In this document: positions 18,227 through 26,009 of the stretch, in pieces | Layout: every line of letters begins with the position of its first letter | How positions within the stretch are numbered: position 1 is the stretch's first letter | Origin: CBDAPU01 sp965198875 | GTDB taxonomy: Bacteria; Pseudomonadota; Gammaproteobacteria; Eutrophobiales; Eutrophobiaceae | Length of the DNA: 64,000 nt | Direction of reading: 5' to 3' | NCBI GenBank assembly: GCA_965198875.1 | Contig: CBDAPU010000001.1 | Coordinates: 2,108,001-2,172,000 of the forward strand | Notes under the pieces: generated by a model | Told to the model about the DNA's origin: nothing | The model's input: only the letters and a program-made list of their open reading frames with translations | Databases searched by the model: none | Position numbers and translations under genes: made by a program

Positions 18227-19197
18227 TTAAATACCGCTCCTAAAAAGTCAGTAATGCGCTGCTCCAGCCAGTAGAGAGGCCGCCACGGCAACCTGCCGCC
18301 GACAAAGCCCACATGACCGCCGTGATCGGAGAGCTCCATGAGCACATGCCGGGATAGCTCCTCTTCATGGGGTATGGCCTCCTCAGTCATGAAGGGATCA
18401 TCTCTGGCCTGTATCAGCAACGTGGGCACGTCAATGGACTGTAAGTATTGCCGTGAACTACTGCGCCGGTAGTAGTCGTCCACACCGTCAAAACCATGCA
18501 GGGGTGCGGTGATGTTATCATCAAAGCGGAAAAAGGTATTGAACTGTGCCAGTTGATCAAGATCTATGGGGCTGTCTCCTGATCCGAACTTATCGGCGAT
18601 CTTCTTTTGCAATCGGCCAAGCAAATACCATTGATATATTTTCGACAGACCACTGTCCAGCTTCCTCGCCCCGACGGCAAGCAGATAGGGCACGGAAACC
18701 GCCACTGCGCCGTTGACTTTTCCGCCTCGCTTTGATTCACCCAAATACTTTAACAGTGCATTCCCCCCTAATGAATAGCCGATGGCCGCAATCGGGGCGT
18801 GCTGAAACCTGGCCTGAAGGTGATCGATCAGGAAGGCGATATCACCCGTATCACCGGAATGATAACTGCGCGCCAGCCGATTGTGTACGCCGCTACAGCC
18901 CCTAAAGTGCATAAATACACCTTGCCAGCCCTGCTGCGCTATGGCGGACAACATGGGTTTGACATATTGAGAGTCGATACAGCCTTCAAGCCCGTGGAAA
19001 ATAACGACCACCGGCCCGGTTGTTTTTTTCGTCAAGCAAAGATCAACAAAGTCGCCATCGTCCAGCTCCAGCCGTTCATCAGTGAGATGGACGTCAGGTC
19101 GGCAACGAAAGAAATGCGGCCAAAGCGTTTGCAGGTGTCCGCCCGGCAACCACCATGCCGGCTTAAATCGCCCTGATCGGATCTTTCTCTGACGCAC
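18223..19197 (-). CDS. Alpha/beta-hydrolase, YheT family
   Basis: 324 aa. YheT-type landmarks: PAWWLPGGHLQTLWPHFFR at the N-terminus, the HG oxyanion segment VVIFHGLEG, nucleophile elbow GYSLGGNALLKYLGE and a C-terminal His region DHGGHVGFVGG. The Asp of the triad is probably in ARDDPF. Substrate unknown; YheT relatives are esterases of uncertain role. Overlaps dsbB by four bases and follows ygfZ by 9 bp, so it is part of the same minus-strand transcription unit. Confidence 0.85.
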   Translation of the reverse strand: MRQRKIRSGRFKPAWWLPGGHLQTLWPHFFRCRPDVHLTDERLELDDGDFVDLCLTKKTTGPVVVIFHGLEGCIDSQYVKPMLSAIAQQGWQGVFMHFRGCSGVHNRLARSYHSGDTGDIAFLIDHLQARFQHAPIAAIGYSLGGNALLKYLGESKRGGKVNGAVAVSVPYLLAVGARKLDSGLSKIYQWYLLGRLQKKIADKFGSGDSPIDLDQLAQFNTFFRFDDNITAPLHGFDGVDDYYRRSSSRQYLQSIDVPTLLIQARDDPFMTEEAIPHEEELSRHVLMELSDHGGHVGFVGGRLPWRPLYWLEQRITDFLGAVFN

Positions 19198-19206
19198 GAG
19201 ATAAGG

Positions 19207-20010
19207 TTATGTGTTATGAGCGCCCTGTCCGGCGACTTCCTGTTGCACACTCACCCTGTGATCCGGATCTCCCTGAACGATGATGTTGTTGGACTGGGCA
19301 TGCCTCTTATCTAATACGATAAGTAACTTCTGCTCCTTCGCCATTGCGGCATTGATAATAGTACCAATATGTTTATCGCCGCCTTTGGTGAGCAGTTTCG
19401 TACTCGCTTCCAGGCTTGTCGGGTTATGTGTGGATGCAAGGTATAAGCGATGTTTCACTTCACCACGAAAACGCAATCGGGCGATGATCTCCTGTCCGGG
19501 ATAGCAGCCTTTCTCGTAGCTGAGACATGCCAGCATATCCAGGTTCAGCTCCTGGGGCAGGAACCGGGCGCTTGTCTTCTCCTCAAGAAGCGGCAGTCCT
19601 TTTTCCACCATGTGTAACTTATCGATGCCAATGTTGTTTGATGTTTCGGTCAGATCCGTGATGTGCACATCGGCCCGAAGCACATACATTTTAAGGCGTT
19701 GTAAAAACACCGACTTTAAGGATGCAGGCGGGAGGAGCCAGAAGACGCCTCTCGTTAAGGCGAGGATAAATGTACTGATCACCCGGCCTTTGGGATCGCA
19801 CCAGGCGCTGAATGTGACCCCAGGCGAACCCATGGCGGCGACATCGCTGATAAACTGACCATGCAGGAATTGGGCGGCGTCCGTGCCTTCGATTTTTATC
19901 ATCGCTAAAGGATACGGCGCCGAGATAGCCTGCTCATCATCCCATGTAAACCGCCACTCACCACGAAACCCGGGATCGATTTGCAGAAGAGAAGATCGAA
20001 AGTCCTGCAT
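19207..20010 (-). CDS. ygfZ: tRNA-modifying / Fe-S maintenance protein YgfZ
   Basis: 267 aa, a member of the folate-binding GcvT-fold YgfZ family that supports Fe-S enzymes such as MiaB. The family signature K-G-C-Y-x-G-Q-E is present as YEKGCYPGQEIIARLRF with the essential Cys. The N-terminal region has AAQFLHGQFISDVA and SAWCDPKGRV, typical for the family. Located 9 bp downstream of sdhE, on the same strand as the SDH genes it may serve; this association is common in gammaproteobacteria. Somewhat shorter than E. coli YgfZ (326 aa). Confidence 0.88.
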   Translation of the reverse strand: MQDFRSSLLQIDPGFRGEWRFTWDDEQAISAPYPLAMIKIEGTDAAQFLHGQFISDVAAMGSPGVTFSAWCDPKGRVISTFILALTRGVFWLLPPASLKSVFLQRLKMYVLRADVHITDLTETSNNIGIDKLHMVEKGLPLLEEKTSARFLPQELNLDMLACLSYEKGCYPGQEIIARLRFRGEVKHRLYLASTHNPTSLEASTKLLTKGGDKHIGTIINAAMAKEQKLLIVLDKRHAQSNNIIVQGDPDHRVSVQQEVAGQGAHNT

Positions 20011-20019
20011 TATTGCTGG

Positions 20020-20274
20020 TTATTCCCGGCCCATCGCCTGTAGCTGTTTAACGATGGCGATATAACTTGGGTTGTCCGGCTCAGTCGTGCCCACAATCCA
20101 GGCGTAGATATCCAGATCCGCCTCATCGAGCATTGCTTCAAATGATGATCTGTGATCGGCGCTCAGGTGGGGGTAGTGATCTAAAAGAAACCGCTCCAGC
20201 AACAAGTCCATCTCCCTGATCCCGCGTCGGCAACGCCATCGCAACCGTGCGCTGGTGTTGGCTTCAGCGATCAT
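20020..20274 (-). CDS. sdhE: FAD assembly factor SdhE
   Basis: 84 aa cytosolic protein that promotes covalent flavinylation of SdhA; homologue of mitochondrial SDHAF2. The RGxxE signature is seen in CRRGIREMDLLLERF (Arg17-Gly18 and Glu21). The C-terminal half (LDEADLDIYAWIVG) matches the family. The start overlaps the sdhB stop by one base, so translation is coupled to the SDH operon. Confidence 0.92.
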   Translation of the reverse strand: MIAEANTSARLRWRCRRGIREMDLLLERFLLDHYPHLSADHRSSFEAMLDEADLDIYAWIVGTTEPDNPSYIAIVKQLQAMGRE

Positions 20275-21056
20275 TACATGGCTCTTAGGACAAGTAACTT
20301 TTTAATTTCAGCTATGGCTTTGGCCGGATTTAAACCCTTAGGGCAGGTGTTGGTGCAGTTCATGATCGTGTGACAGCGGTACAGACGGAACGGGTCTTCC
20401 AGCTCATCCAGGCGCTCACCGGTATTCTCATCACGACTGTCGATAATCCAGCGATAGGCCTGTAGTAAAACAGCCGGCCCCAGATAGCGATCACCATTCC
20501 ACCAGTAACTGGGACAGGATGTTGAACAACAGGCACAGAGGATGCACTCGTACAGGCCATCGAGTTTTTCCCGATCTGCTCTGGATTGCAGTCGTTCTCT
20601 GTCCGGCGGCGCTACGGACTGGGTTTGCATCCAGGGTTTAATGGATGCGTATTGGGCGTAGAAATGGGTTAAATCCGCCACCAGGTCTTTCACCACCTGC
20701 ATGTGGGGCAACGGGTAAATCCTTACCTCACGTTTGATATCCGCTATGTCTTTGGTGCAGGCCAGGGTATTGGCGCCGTCGATGTTCATTGCACAGGAAC
20801 CACAGATCCCCTCACGGCAGGAACGCCGAAATGTTAATGTCGGGTCAATGTCATTTTTGATATACATCAGTGCGTCCAGCACCATCGGCCCGCATTTATC
20901 GAGATCCACCTCATAGCTGTCCATACTGGGGTTCTCTCCCGCATCAGGGTCCCAGCGATAGACGTAAAATGTCTTCTTCCGGTTGGCGCCGTTGGCCGAT
21001 GAGAACGTCCTCCCCGGTTTTACTTTAGCGTTTTTCGGTAGTGTCAGTTGCGCCAT
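20274..21056 (-). CDS. sdhB: Succinate dehydrogenase iron-sulfur subunit SdhB
   Basis: 260 aa electron-transfer subunit. The N-terminal ferredoxin domain has the [2Fe-2S] ligands in CREGICGSCAMNIDG and the later C in NTLACTKD. The C-terminal domain has the [4Fe-4S]/[3Fe-4S] motifs CILCACCSTSCP and CHTIMNCTNTCPKGLNP. The N-terminus starts a little longer than in E. coli. It lies between sdhA (15 bp gap) and sdhE (1 bp overlap). Confidence 0.96.
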   Translation of the reverse strand: MAQLTLPKNAKVKPGRTFSSANGANRKKTFYVYRWDPDAGENPSMDSYEVDLDKCGPMVLDALMYIKNDIDPTLTFRRSCREGICGSCAMNIDGANTLACTKDIADIKREVRIYPLPHMQVVKDLVADLTHFYAQYASIKPWMQTQSVAPPDRERLQSRADREKLDGLYECILCACCSTSCPSYWWNGDRYLGPAVLLQAYRWIIDSRDENTGERLDELEDPFRLYRCHTIMNCTNTCPKGLNPAKAIAEIKKLLVLRAM

Positions 21057-21071
21057 GGGTTCTCTCTCATA

Positions 21072-22865
21072 TCAATAAACGCGTTTTTTAGGTGGCACGA
21101 CATCCACATCGTCCGTCAGTGTGTGCATGTGTACCGGACGGTATGCAAAGCTGACCTCTCCTGAGTCAATCTCCAGTGACGACAATGTATGCTTCATCCA
21201 GTTATCATCATCTCTGTCGGGATAATCCTCCCGCGCATGGGCCCCGCGGCTTTCTTTTCTGTTCTCGGCGGACTGTATGCTCACTTGAGCACATTGCAAC
21301 AGGTTTTCCAGCTCTAAGGTCTCAACCAGATCGGTATTCCAGATCATGGACCGATCAGACACCTGCACATCGTCCAGCGATGAGTAGATGTCGTTCATTT
21401 TAGCGATCCCTTCGATAAGGACTTCGCCGCTACGAAAGACGGCGGCATTCCTCTGCATGGTGCGTTGCATGTTGTTTCGAATTGCAGATGTTTTCAGGGA
21501 ACCACCGGCGTTTCGCAATTTATCCAGTTTGCTTAATGGCGCCTCGGTTACTGAGGCGGCCAACGGTTTATGGGGCATATCAGGTTTGATTTCATCGGCG
21601 GCACAGAGGGCCGCGGCACGGCCAAACACCACCAGATCAAGCAGGCTGTTGGAACCCAGCCGGTTCGCCCCGTGTACCGATACACAGGCCGCCTCGCCGA
21701 TGGCCATGAGGCCGGGCACAATGGTGTCGGGGTCGCCATCTTTCAGGGTGACGACCTGGCCGTGGTAGTTGGTCGGGATCCCCCCCATATTGTAATGCAC
21801 GGTCGGTAACACCGGGATAGGGGCCCTCGTCACATCAACACCGGCAAAAATCCTTGCTGATTCGGCAATCCCGGGCAGTCTTTCGTTGATCACCTCAGGG
21901 CCGAGATGTTCCAGGTGTAGATGGATGTGATCTTTTTCAGGGCCTGTGCCCCGGCCCTCCCGGATCTCCAGGGTCATGGAGCGGCTGACCACATCCCGTG
22001 AGGCCAGGTCCTTTGCCGATGGGGCGTAACGTTCCATGAATCGCTCGCCCTGTGAATTTGTTAAATACCCGCCCTCACCACGCACCCCCTCGGTGATCAA
22101 GACGCCAGCGCCATAAACACCGGTAGGATGAAATTGAATGAACTCCATGTCCTGCAAGGGTAGCCCTGCCCGTAATACCATGGCATTGCCATCACCTGTA
22201 CACGTATGGGCGGAGGTGCAGGAGAAATAGGCGCGGCCATAACCCCCGGTGGCCAGCACCACACTATGGGCGCGAAAACTGTGTAGCGTGCCGTCCGCCA
22301 GGTTCCAGGCCAGCACGCCACGGCATGCGCCTTCATCGTCCATGATCAGATCAATGGCGAAATACTCAATAAAAAATTCCGCATCGTGTTTCAGGGATTG
22401 TTGGTAGAGGGTGTGTAAAATGGCGTGGCCGGTTCGATCAGCGGCGGCGCAGGTACGCTGTGCTGTACCTTCACCGTAATGGGTGGTCATGCCGCCAAAT
22501 GGACGCTGATAGATTTTTCCATCCTCGGTGCGGGAGAAGGGAACGCCATAGTGCTCAAGTTCAATCACCGCCGGGGCCGCTTCACGACACATATACTCAA
22601 TGGCGTCCTGATCGCCCAGCCAATCTGATCCCTTGATGGTGTCATACATGTGCCAACGCCAGTCATCCTCACCCATATTGCCTAACGCCGCACTCATCCC
22701 GCCCTGGGCGGCCACCGTATGACTGCGGGTGGGAAAGACCTTGCTGATACAGGCGGTCTTCAGGTTCTTCTCCGCCATGCCAAAGGTGGCGCGCAGACCA
22801 GCGCCACCGGCGCCAACCACCACCACATCATACTTGTGTTCGATGATGTCGTATGCCCTGCCCAT
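21072..22865 (-). CDS. sdhA: Succinate dehydrogenase flavoprotein subunit SdhA
   Basis: 597 aa catalytic subunit that oxidises succinate to fumarate. FAD motif VVVGAGGAGLRA, the covalent flavin His in TRSHTVAAQGG, substrate-site segments QFHPTGVYGAG and TEGVRGEGG, the active-site HYNMGGIPTN and GANRLGSNSLLDLVVFG. The C-terminal domain ends in HTLSSLEIDSGEVSFAYRPVH. Full length and intact. It requires SdhE, encoded two genes downstream, for flavinylation. Confidence 0.97.
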   Translation of the reverse strand: MGRAYDIIEHKYDVVVVGAGGAGLRATFGMAEKNLKTACISKVFPTRSHTVAAQGGMSAALGNMGEDDWRWHMYDTIKGSDWLGDQDAIEYMCREAAPAVIELEHYGVPFSRTEDGKIYQRPFGGMTTHYGEGTAQRTCAAADRTGHAILHTLYQQSLKHDAEFFIEYFAIDLIMDDEGACRGVLAWNLADGTLHSFRAHSVVLATGGYGRAYFSCTSAHTCTGDGNAMVLRAGLPLQDMEFIQFHPTGVYGAGVLITEGVRGEGGYLTNSQGERFMERYAPSAKDLASRDVVSRSMTLEIREGRGTGPEKDHIHLHLEHLGPEVINERLPGIAESARIFAGVDVTRAPIPVLPTVHYNMGGIPTNYHGQVVTLKDGDPDTIVPGLMAIGEAACVSVHGANRLGSNSLLDLVVFGRAAALCAADEIKPDMPHKPLAASVTEAPLSKLDKLRNAGGSLKTSAIRNNMQRTMQRNAAVFRSGEVLIEGIAKMNDIYSSLDDVQVSDRSMIWNTDLVETLELENLLQCAQVSIQSAENRKESRGAHAREDYPDRDDDNWMKHTLSSLEIDSGEVSFAYRPVHMHTLTDDVDVVPPKKRVY

Positions 22866-22868
22866 TGG

Positions 22869-23249
22869 CTAGAGGCCCATGTAAATTTTAATGATGGCAA
22901 GCACAGAGATAACGGCGCAAAGGGTCGCAAGAAATTTCATTAAAACAAGCGCGGCGATCTTTTGCCACTCGGGCTCGATATAGTCTTCGATCACCACCTG
23001 CATACCCAACTGGGCATGATGAAATAAAGCGGGGATAAACAACACAAACATGATCGCCGTTGAGGGGGTCGCTATCCATGCTCTCACGTTGGCATACTCG
23101 AATGATGAGAGCGTGGTTAATTCATAGATGAACCACAATGAAAGCGGCGTCAGTGCGATAGCGGTTAATCGTTGGTACCACCAGTGATGGGTTCCCTGTT
23201 TCGCTGAGCCCAGCCCCCGGACTTTGGCGAGTGGTGTTTGCAAGCTCAT
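22869..23249 (-). CDS. sdhD: Succinate dehydrogenase membrane anchor SdhD
   Basis: 126 aa with three helices. I use the ATG at 23249 (MSLQTPLAKVRGLGSAKQGT), which overlaps the sdhC stop in an ATGA arrangement; a longer in-frame reading to 23360 runs through sdhC and lacks family similarity. HHWWYQRLTAIALTPLSLWF is the conserved first helix region, and HAQLGMQVVIEDYIE carries the heme/quinone-site His and Asp-Tyr residues. Partner of SdhC in the inner membrane. Confidence 0.92.
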   Translation of the reverse strand: MSLQTPLAKVRGLGSAKQGTHHWWYQRLTAIALTPLSLWFIYELTTLSSFEYANVRAWIATPSTAIMFVLFIPALFHHAQLGMQVVIEDYIEPEWQKIAALVLMKFLATLCAVISVLAIIKIYMGL

Positions 23250-23626
23250 ATCGTGTGCCTTATGTAGAAGGTGATGAGGGTGAGCAGTAGCGATACAACA
23301 ACGACCGCATAGCCACTGCGGTAGGTGCTCCCCAGATCCAGACCCATGCCGATATCCCAAAATAGATGACGAATGCCGTTACACAGATGGTAGTAAAGGG
23401 AGAAGAGAAAACCGATCAACATGAGCTGACCGTACCAGGCCGAGATATGCGTTTTCGCCTGAGCGTATATCGCCGCACCCGCCGCAACGGATATGAGCCA
23501 GTAACACAACAGCACAGCGCCGAGGCTCAACAACACACCCGTGCCACGATGGGTGATGGACAGCACTGATGTTAGCTGCGGCTTATAGTGCATGAAAGGC
23601 GACAATGGCGTTTGTGTCGATGCCAT
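23246..23626 (-). CDS. sdhC: Succinate dehydrogenase cytochrome b556 subunit SdhC
   Basis: 126 aa, three helices. The quinone-site SITHRGTGVLLSLG motif (Ser/Arg) and the heme-ligand region YYHLCNGIRHLFWDIG are intact. First of the four structural sdh genes; about 88 bp downstream of the small SDHAF4-like gene on the same strand. Confidence 0.93.
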   Translation of the reverse strand: MASTQTPLSPFMHYKPQLTSVLSITHRGTGVLLSLGAVLLCYWLISVAAGAAIYAQAKTHISAWYGQLMLIGFLFSLYYHLCNGIRHLFWDIGMGLDLGSTYRSGYAVVVVSLLLTLITFYIRHTI

Positions 23627-23714
23627 ATTGATCCGCTAACCTGAATGAATGACAGTCATGTTGTTGTGGCTTTCAGTTTCAATCCTGAGTTAAACCTGAT
23701 CTATTCGGTGGCGC

Positions 23715-23870
23715 TTAAAAATCGATACAACGCCCTTTTCTCTCCCAGTCCCCATAACGGGTCGGCTCCAACCCCGCCGGCCCGCCTTTTTCATCGGGTG
23801 TATCTTCTCTCTCCCCCCGCCCGGTTTGTCGGGGCTTATCTTCTCGGTCTACGGGTTTTTTATTGTCCAT
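23715..23870 (-). CDS. SDHAF4-like (DUF1674) small protein, putative SDH assembly factor
   Basis: A 51-codon gene (52 codons with stop). ATG at 23870 with an excellent Shine-Dalgarno (GGAGG at 23877-23881, six-base spacing), TAA at 23715-23717. The N-terminal half is charged and low complexity; the C-terminus reads GLEPTRYGDWERKGRCIDF, the hallmark of DUF1674, which includes mitochondrial SDHAF4 and its yeast counterpart Sdh8. In eukaryotes that factor protects flavinylated SDHA before it joins SDHB. The position directly upstream of sdhC on the same strand supports the same job here. Identification rests on the C-terminal motif and location; the role in bacteria is inferred. Confidence 0.82.
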   Translation of the reverse strand: MDNKKPVDREDKPRQTGRGEREDTPDEKGGPAGLEPTRYGDWERKGRCIDF

Positions 23871-23891
23871 GTTTATCCTCCACTTATGTTA
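23864..23891 (+). promoter_or_regulatory. Possible sigma-70 promoter for ygfX/cptA
   Basis: TTGTCC at 23864-23869 and TATGTT at 23886-23891 are separated by 16 bp and face the ygfX-like gene. The elements overlap the start and ribosome-binding site of the divergent SDHAF4-like gene, so the two messages may interfere. Weak -35; by-eye assignment. Confidence 0.3.
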
Positions 23892-23979
23892 TGCTCCCGG
23901 GCGTCAACTTTCTGATATCGCTTAAATTTTCCATTGAGTGAACAGTGAGTATGTAAAGAATTGCTGTGGATTGCAAGCG

Positions 23980-24429
23980 ATGAGCCAAGTCTCTGTCCTT
24001 GATAAGGATTTCCCGTTTGAGACGCCGATGTATATGGCATACCAACCCTCATTTAACGTGGCCATCTTCAATGCCTTCATACACTTGGGCGCAGCAGGCA
24101 GTGTGTTTCTGGCAGCTATTCCCGTGAGTGTCAGCGTGTTGCTCACGGGCTGTGTCCTGTTGCATTTACTGCATACTATCAGGCGATACCTTCACCTTGT
24201 TCGTTGTCAGACCATGCTTAAACTCGACAGGGAAAATCAGTGGCAGTGGATAGGCCCGAATGATGAAATAAGAGGGCTGGATCGGTTGCCGGGCACATTC
24301 ACCCATCCCTGCATGGTCATTCTGCGATTTAAGGATGAATGCAAGCGGGTTTATACCTATGTATTGACCACAGACAATGTTGATCGGCAGACGCTACGAC
24401 GGCTACGGGTGAGGTTACGGTTTTCTTAA
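23980..24429 (+). CDS. YgfX/CptA-like membrane protein
   Basis: 149 aa from the ATG at 23980; a GTG at 23938 would add 14 residues that do not look conserved. Two hydrophobic segments (about 25-70) are followed by a cytoplasmic domain with YgfX landmarks: LKLDRENQWQWIGP, TFTHPCMVILRFK and a terminal RQTLRRLRVRLRFS. In E. coli ygfX (cptA) forms a pair with sdhE (cptB) and was reported as a membrane toxin acting on FtsZ/MreB; its true role is debated. Here it is detached from sdhE and divergent from the whole sdh cluster. Confidence 0.72.
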   Translation: MSQVSVLDKDFPFETPMYMAYQPSFNVAIFNAFIHLGAAGSVFLAAIPVSVSVLLTGCVLLHLLHTIRRYLHLVRCQTMLKLDRENQWQWIGPNDEIRGLDRLPGTFTHPCMVILRFKDECKRVYTYVLTTDNVDRQTLRRLRVRLRFS

Positions 24430-24448
24430 CTCAGAGGGGAGATCCAGG

Positions 24449-24485
24449 GCCATTGCTCAACAATGGCTAGATCCCAGCCTTTTTT
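24449..24485 (+). terminator. Intrinsic terminator between convergent ygfX and squalene-synthase-like gene
   Basis: A perfect 7-bp stem (24449-24455 with 24461-24467, 5-nt loop) extends outward imperfectly (GGGA...TCCC) and is followed by TTTTTT at 24480-24485. It lies just after the ygfX-like stop in a 61-bp convergent gap. Best fit is termination of the plus-strand message. Confidence 0.65.
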
Positions 24486-24490
24486 CGAGC

Positions 24491-25327
24491 TCAGGCTAAC
24501 GTTCGTTTTGCCCGCCATGCGATCCACAATTTACGAAGCGGCGTTAATGAGGCCGGGGCATGGGCGATGTGATAGTCCCTGGTGCGGTATTTCACACACA
24601 ACACCCGCATGATGTGTAACAGGATCACGGCAAATAACGGGCTGCCGGCTTTATCTTTGCGTAAATCAGTCAGGCAGTGATGCAGATCGTTTTGCAGTCG
24701 ATTGAACAGATCAGTGAAGCAGGCAACAACAGCAGGGTGGCCCTGCTGGTTGATGATCATCTCGCTATCAATATGATGTTGATTTAATAACTCACCGGGC
24801 AGGATATCAAGGCCCAGTCTCGCCAGGCGCCTGATATGATGAAGCTGCTCAAATGCGCTGTAACAACAGCCGGCCCTCACCAACGCATCCAGTGTTTTTG
24901 GGGCATGGTGATCACAGGCCATGCCCGCTGCCTGCCAGAGATAACCGCCGCCCGTTGCATGCTGGCCTAACCAGGCATCATAATCAGGACGGGTTGCATA
25001 GTCGAGGGTGCCGGCGATGGTTGCAATGCAGTTTAATAATTGCGCTTCGGTTGTGAAATCCTGTGCCTTGAGTGTCGCCAGCTCCTGGGTGATCGGGTGT
25101 CTCGCCTGGCTTAGGAAAAGTCGTTCAATCTCCGTTGCCCACCAGTGTAATGTTACCCTGGCGGCGCCCATATCCGAGGCGTGATAAACAACCCCGGTGA
25201 GTTCATTATACAGTGCGAGGATTGCGTTTAACGCCCTTCTGCCCTGTGGCGGGTGAAATAACGTGCCGTAATAAAAATTCGAACCGGCTGGCGAGCCCCG
25301 GTTTTGACAATATGCTTGCGGCGTCAC
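24491..25327 (-). CDS. Squalene/phytoene synthase-fold protein, Asp-rich motifs lost
   Basis: 278 aa. The overall pattern of the trans-isoprenyl diphosphate synthase head-to-head family is clear (YCQNRGSPAGSNFYYGTLFHPPQGRRALNAIL in outline, W-x-x-E-I near 68-72, a CCYSAFEQLHHIRRL helix). The first metal-binding Asp motif (normally D-x-x-D/E after ALYAF) is replaced by LTGVVYHASD, and the second (D-I-x-x-D) by HHIRRLAR, so prenyl diphosphate condensation is unlikely. The nearest functional parallel may be non-catalytic relatives such as NDUFAF6. It lies upstream of none of the hopanoid genes; neighbours are gph and ubiG. Function not assigned. Confidence 0.7.
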   Translation of the reverse strand: MTPQAYCQNRGSPAGSNFYYGTLFHPPQGRRALNAILALYNELTGVVYHASDMGAARVTLHWWATEIERLFLSQARHPITQELATLKAQDFTTEAQLLNCIATIAGTLDYATRPDYDAWLGQHATGGGYLWQAAGMACDHHAPKTLDALVRAGCCYSAFEQLHHIRRLARLGLDILPGELLNQHHIDSEMIINQQGHPAVVACFTDLFNRLQNDLHHCLTDLRKDKAGSPLFAVILLHIMRVLCVKYRTRDYHIAHAPASLTPLRKLWIAWRAKRTLA

Positions 25328-25339
25328 TTTCTGTGGGCT

Positions 25340-26008
25340 TTAGCCGTGTGTGCTCAGCCAGTCTAAAATCTGCAAGGGCTGGTGGATGATCCCATCTGCG
25401 CCCCAGGTCTCAGGTGTGGCGTGTTCACTGATATAGCCGTAGGCGGCGATTAGCGTTTTCATGCCGGCGCCCGTACCGGCTGCGATGTCCCCCATAGTAT
25501 CGCCGATGTAAATCGCCTCTTCCGGCGAGCAGTTGAGCAATTCACAGGCGTGAAGGATCGGCGCCGGGTGTGGTTTTCGCATCTCCAGTGTGTCACCCGA
25601 TACGATGCAATCGGCACGGTCGCCTAAACCCATCTCCTCCATGAGCGGGGCGGTAAGCCAACCGGGTTTGTTGGTCACAATGCCCCACAGGGAGCCGTTG
25701 TTTTCCAGCTCCGCCAGGACTTCCTCCATGCCGGGGAAAAGACGGCTATGGCGGGCGATGTTGTTGCTGTAGATCTCAAGAAACTCACCTCGCAACGCCT
25801 CGAATCCGGGCGCATCGGCTGTGATATTAAACCCAAGCCGAATCATCCCTGTGCCACCCAGGGATACGGATGGGCGAATTTGTGCAAATGGCAAGGTTTG
25901 TTTTCCGTGGTTGATGAGGGTCTGATTTAAGGCGTTGGCAAGGTCCGGTGCGCTATCAATGAGCGTGCCATCCAGATCGAACAACACGTGTTTGCCGGCA
26001 GCCGGCAT
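25340..26008 (-). CDS. gph: Phosphoglycolate phosphatase, Gph-type HAD hydrolase
   Basis: 222 aa HAD-superfamily phosphatase. Motif I DLDGTLIDSAPD with the nucleophile Asp near the N-terminus, motif II region GIVTNKPGWLT, motif III Lys in RKPHPAP and motif IV YIGDTMGD. The helical cap (about 15-85) is the Gph type. It starts directly after ubiG with a 1-bp gap, the common ubiG-gph arrangement in gammaproteobacteria. Specificity for 2-phosphoglycolate is by family. Confidence 0.87.
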   Translation of the reverse strand: MPAAGKHVLFDLDGTLIDSAPDLANALNQTLINHGKQTLPFAQIRPSVSLGGTGMIRLGFNITADAPGFEALRGEFLEIYSNNIARHSRLFPGMEEVLAELENNGSLWGIVTNKPGWLTAPLMEEMGLGDRADCIVSGDTLEMRKPHPAPILHACELLNCSPEEAIYIGDTMGDIAAGTGAGMKTLIAAYGYISEHATPETWGADGIIHQPLQILDWLSTHG

Positions 26009-26009
26009 G

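Noticed and set aside
22869..23360. Longer sdhD reading to 23360
   Set aside because: The extra N-terminus lies in sdhC and does not look like SdhD; the ATGA overlap start at 23249 is the normal arrangement.
23715..23870. Frameshift in the SDHAF4-like gene
   Set aside because: A first reading of the G-rich tract suggested a broken frame; careful recounting shows the frame is intact from ATG to TAA.
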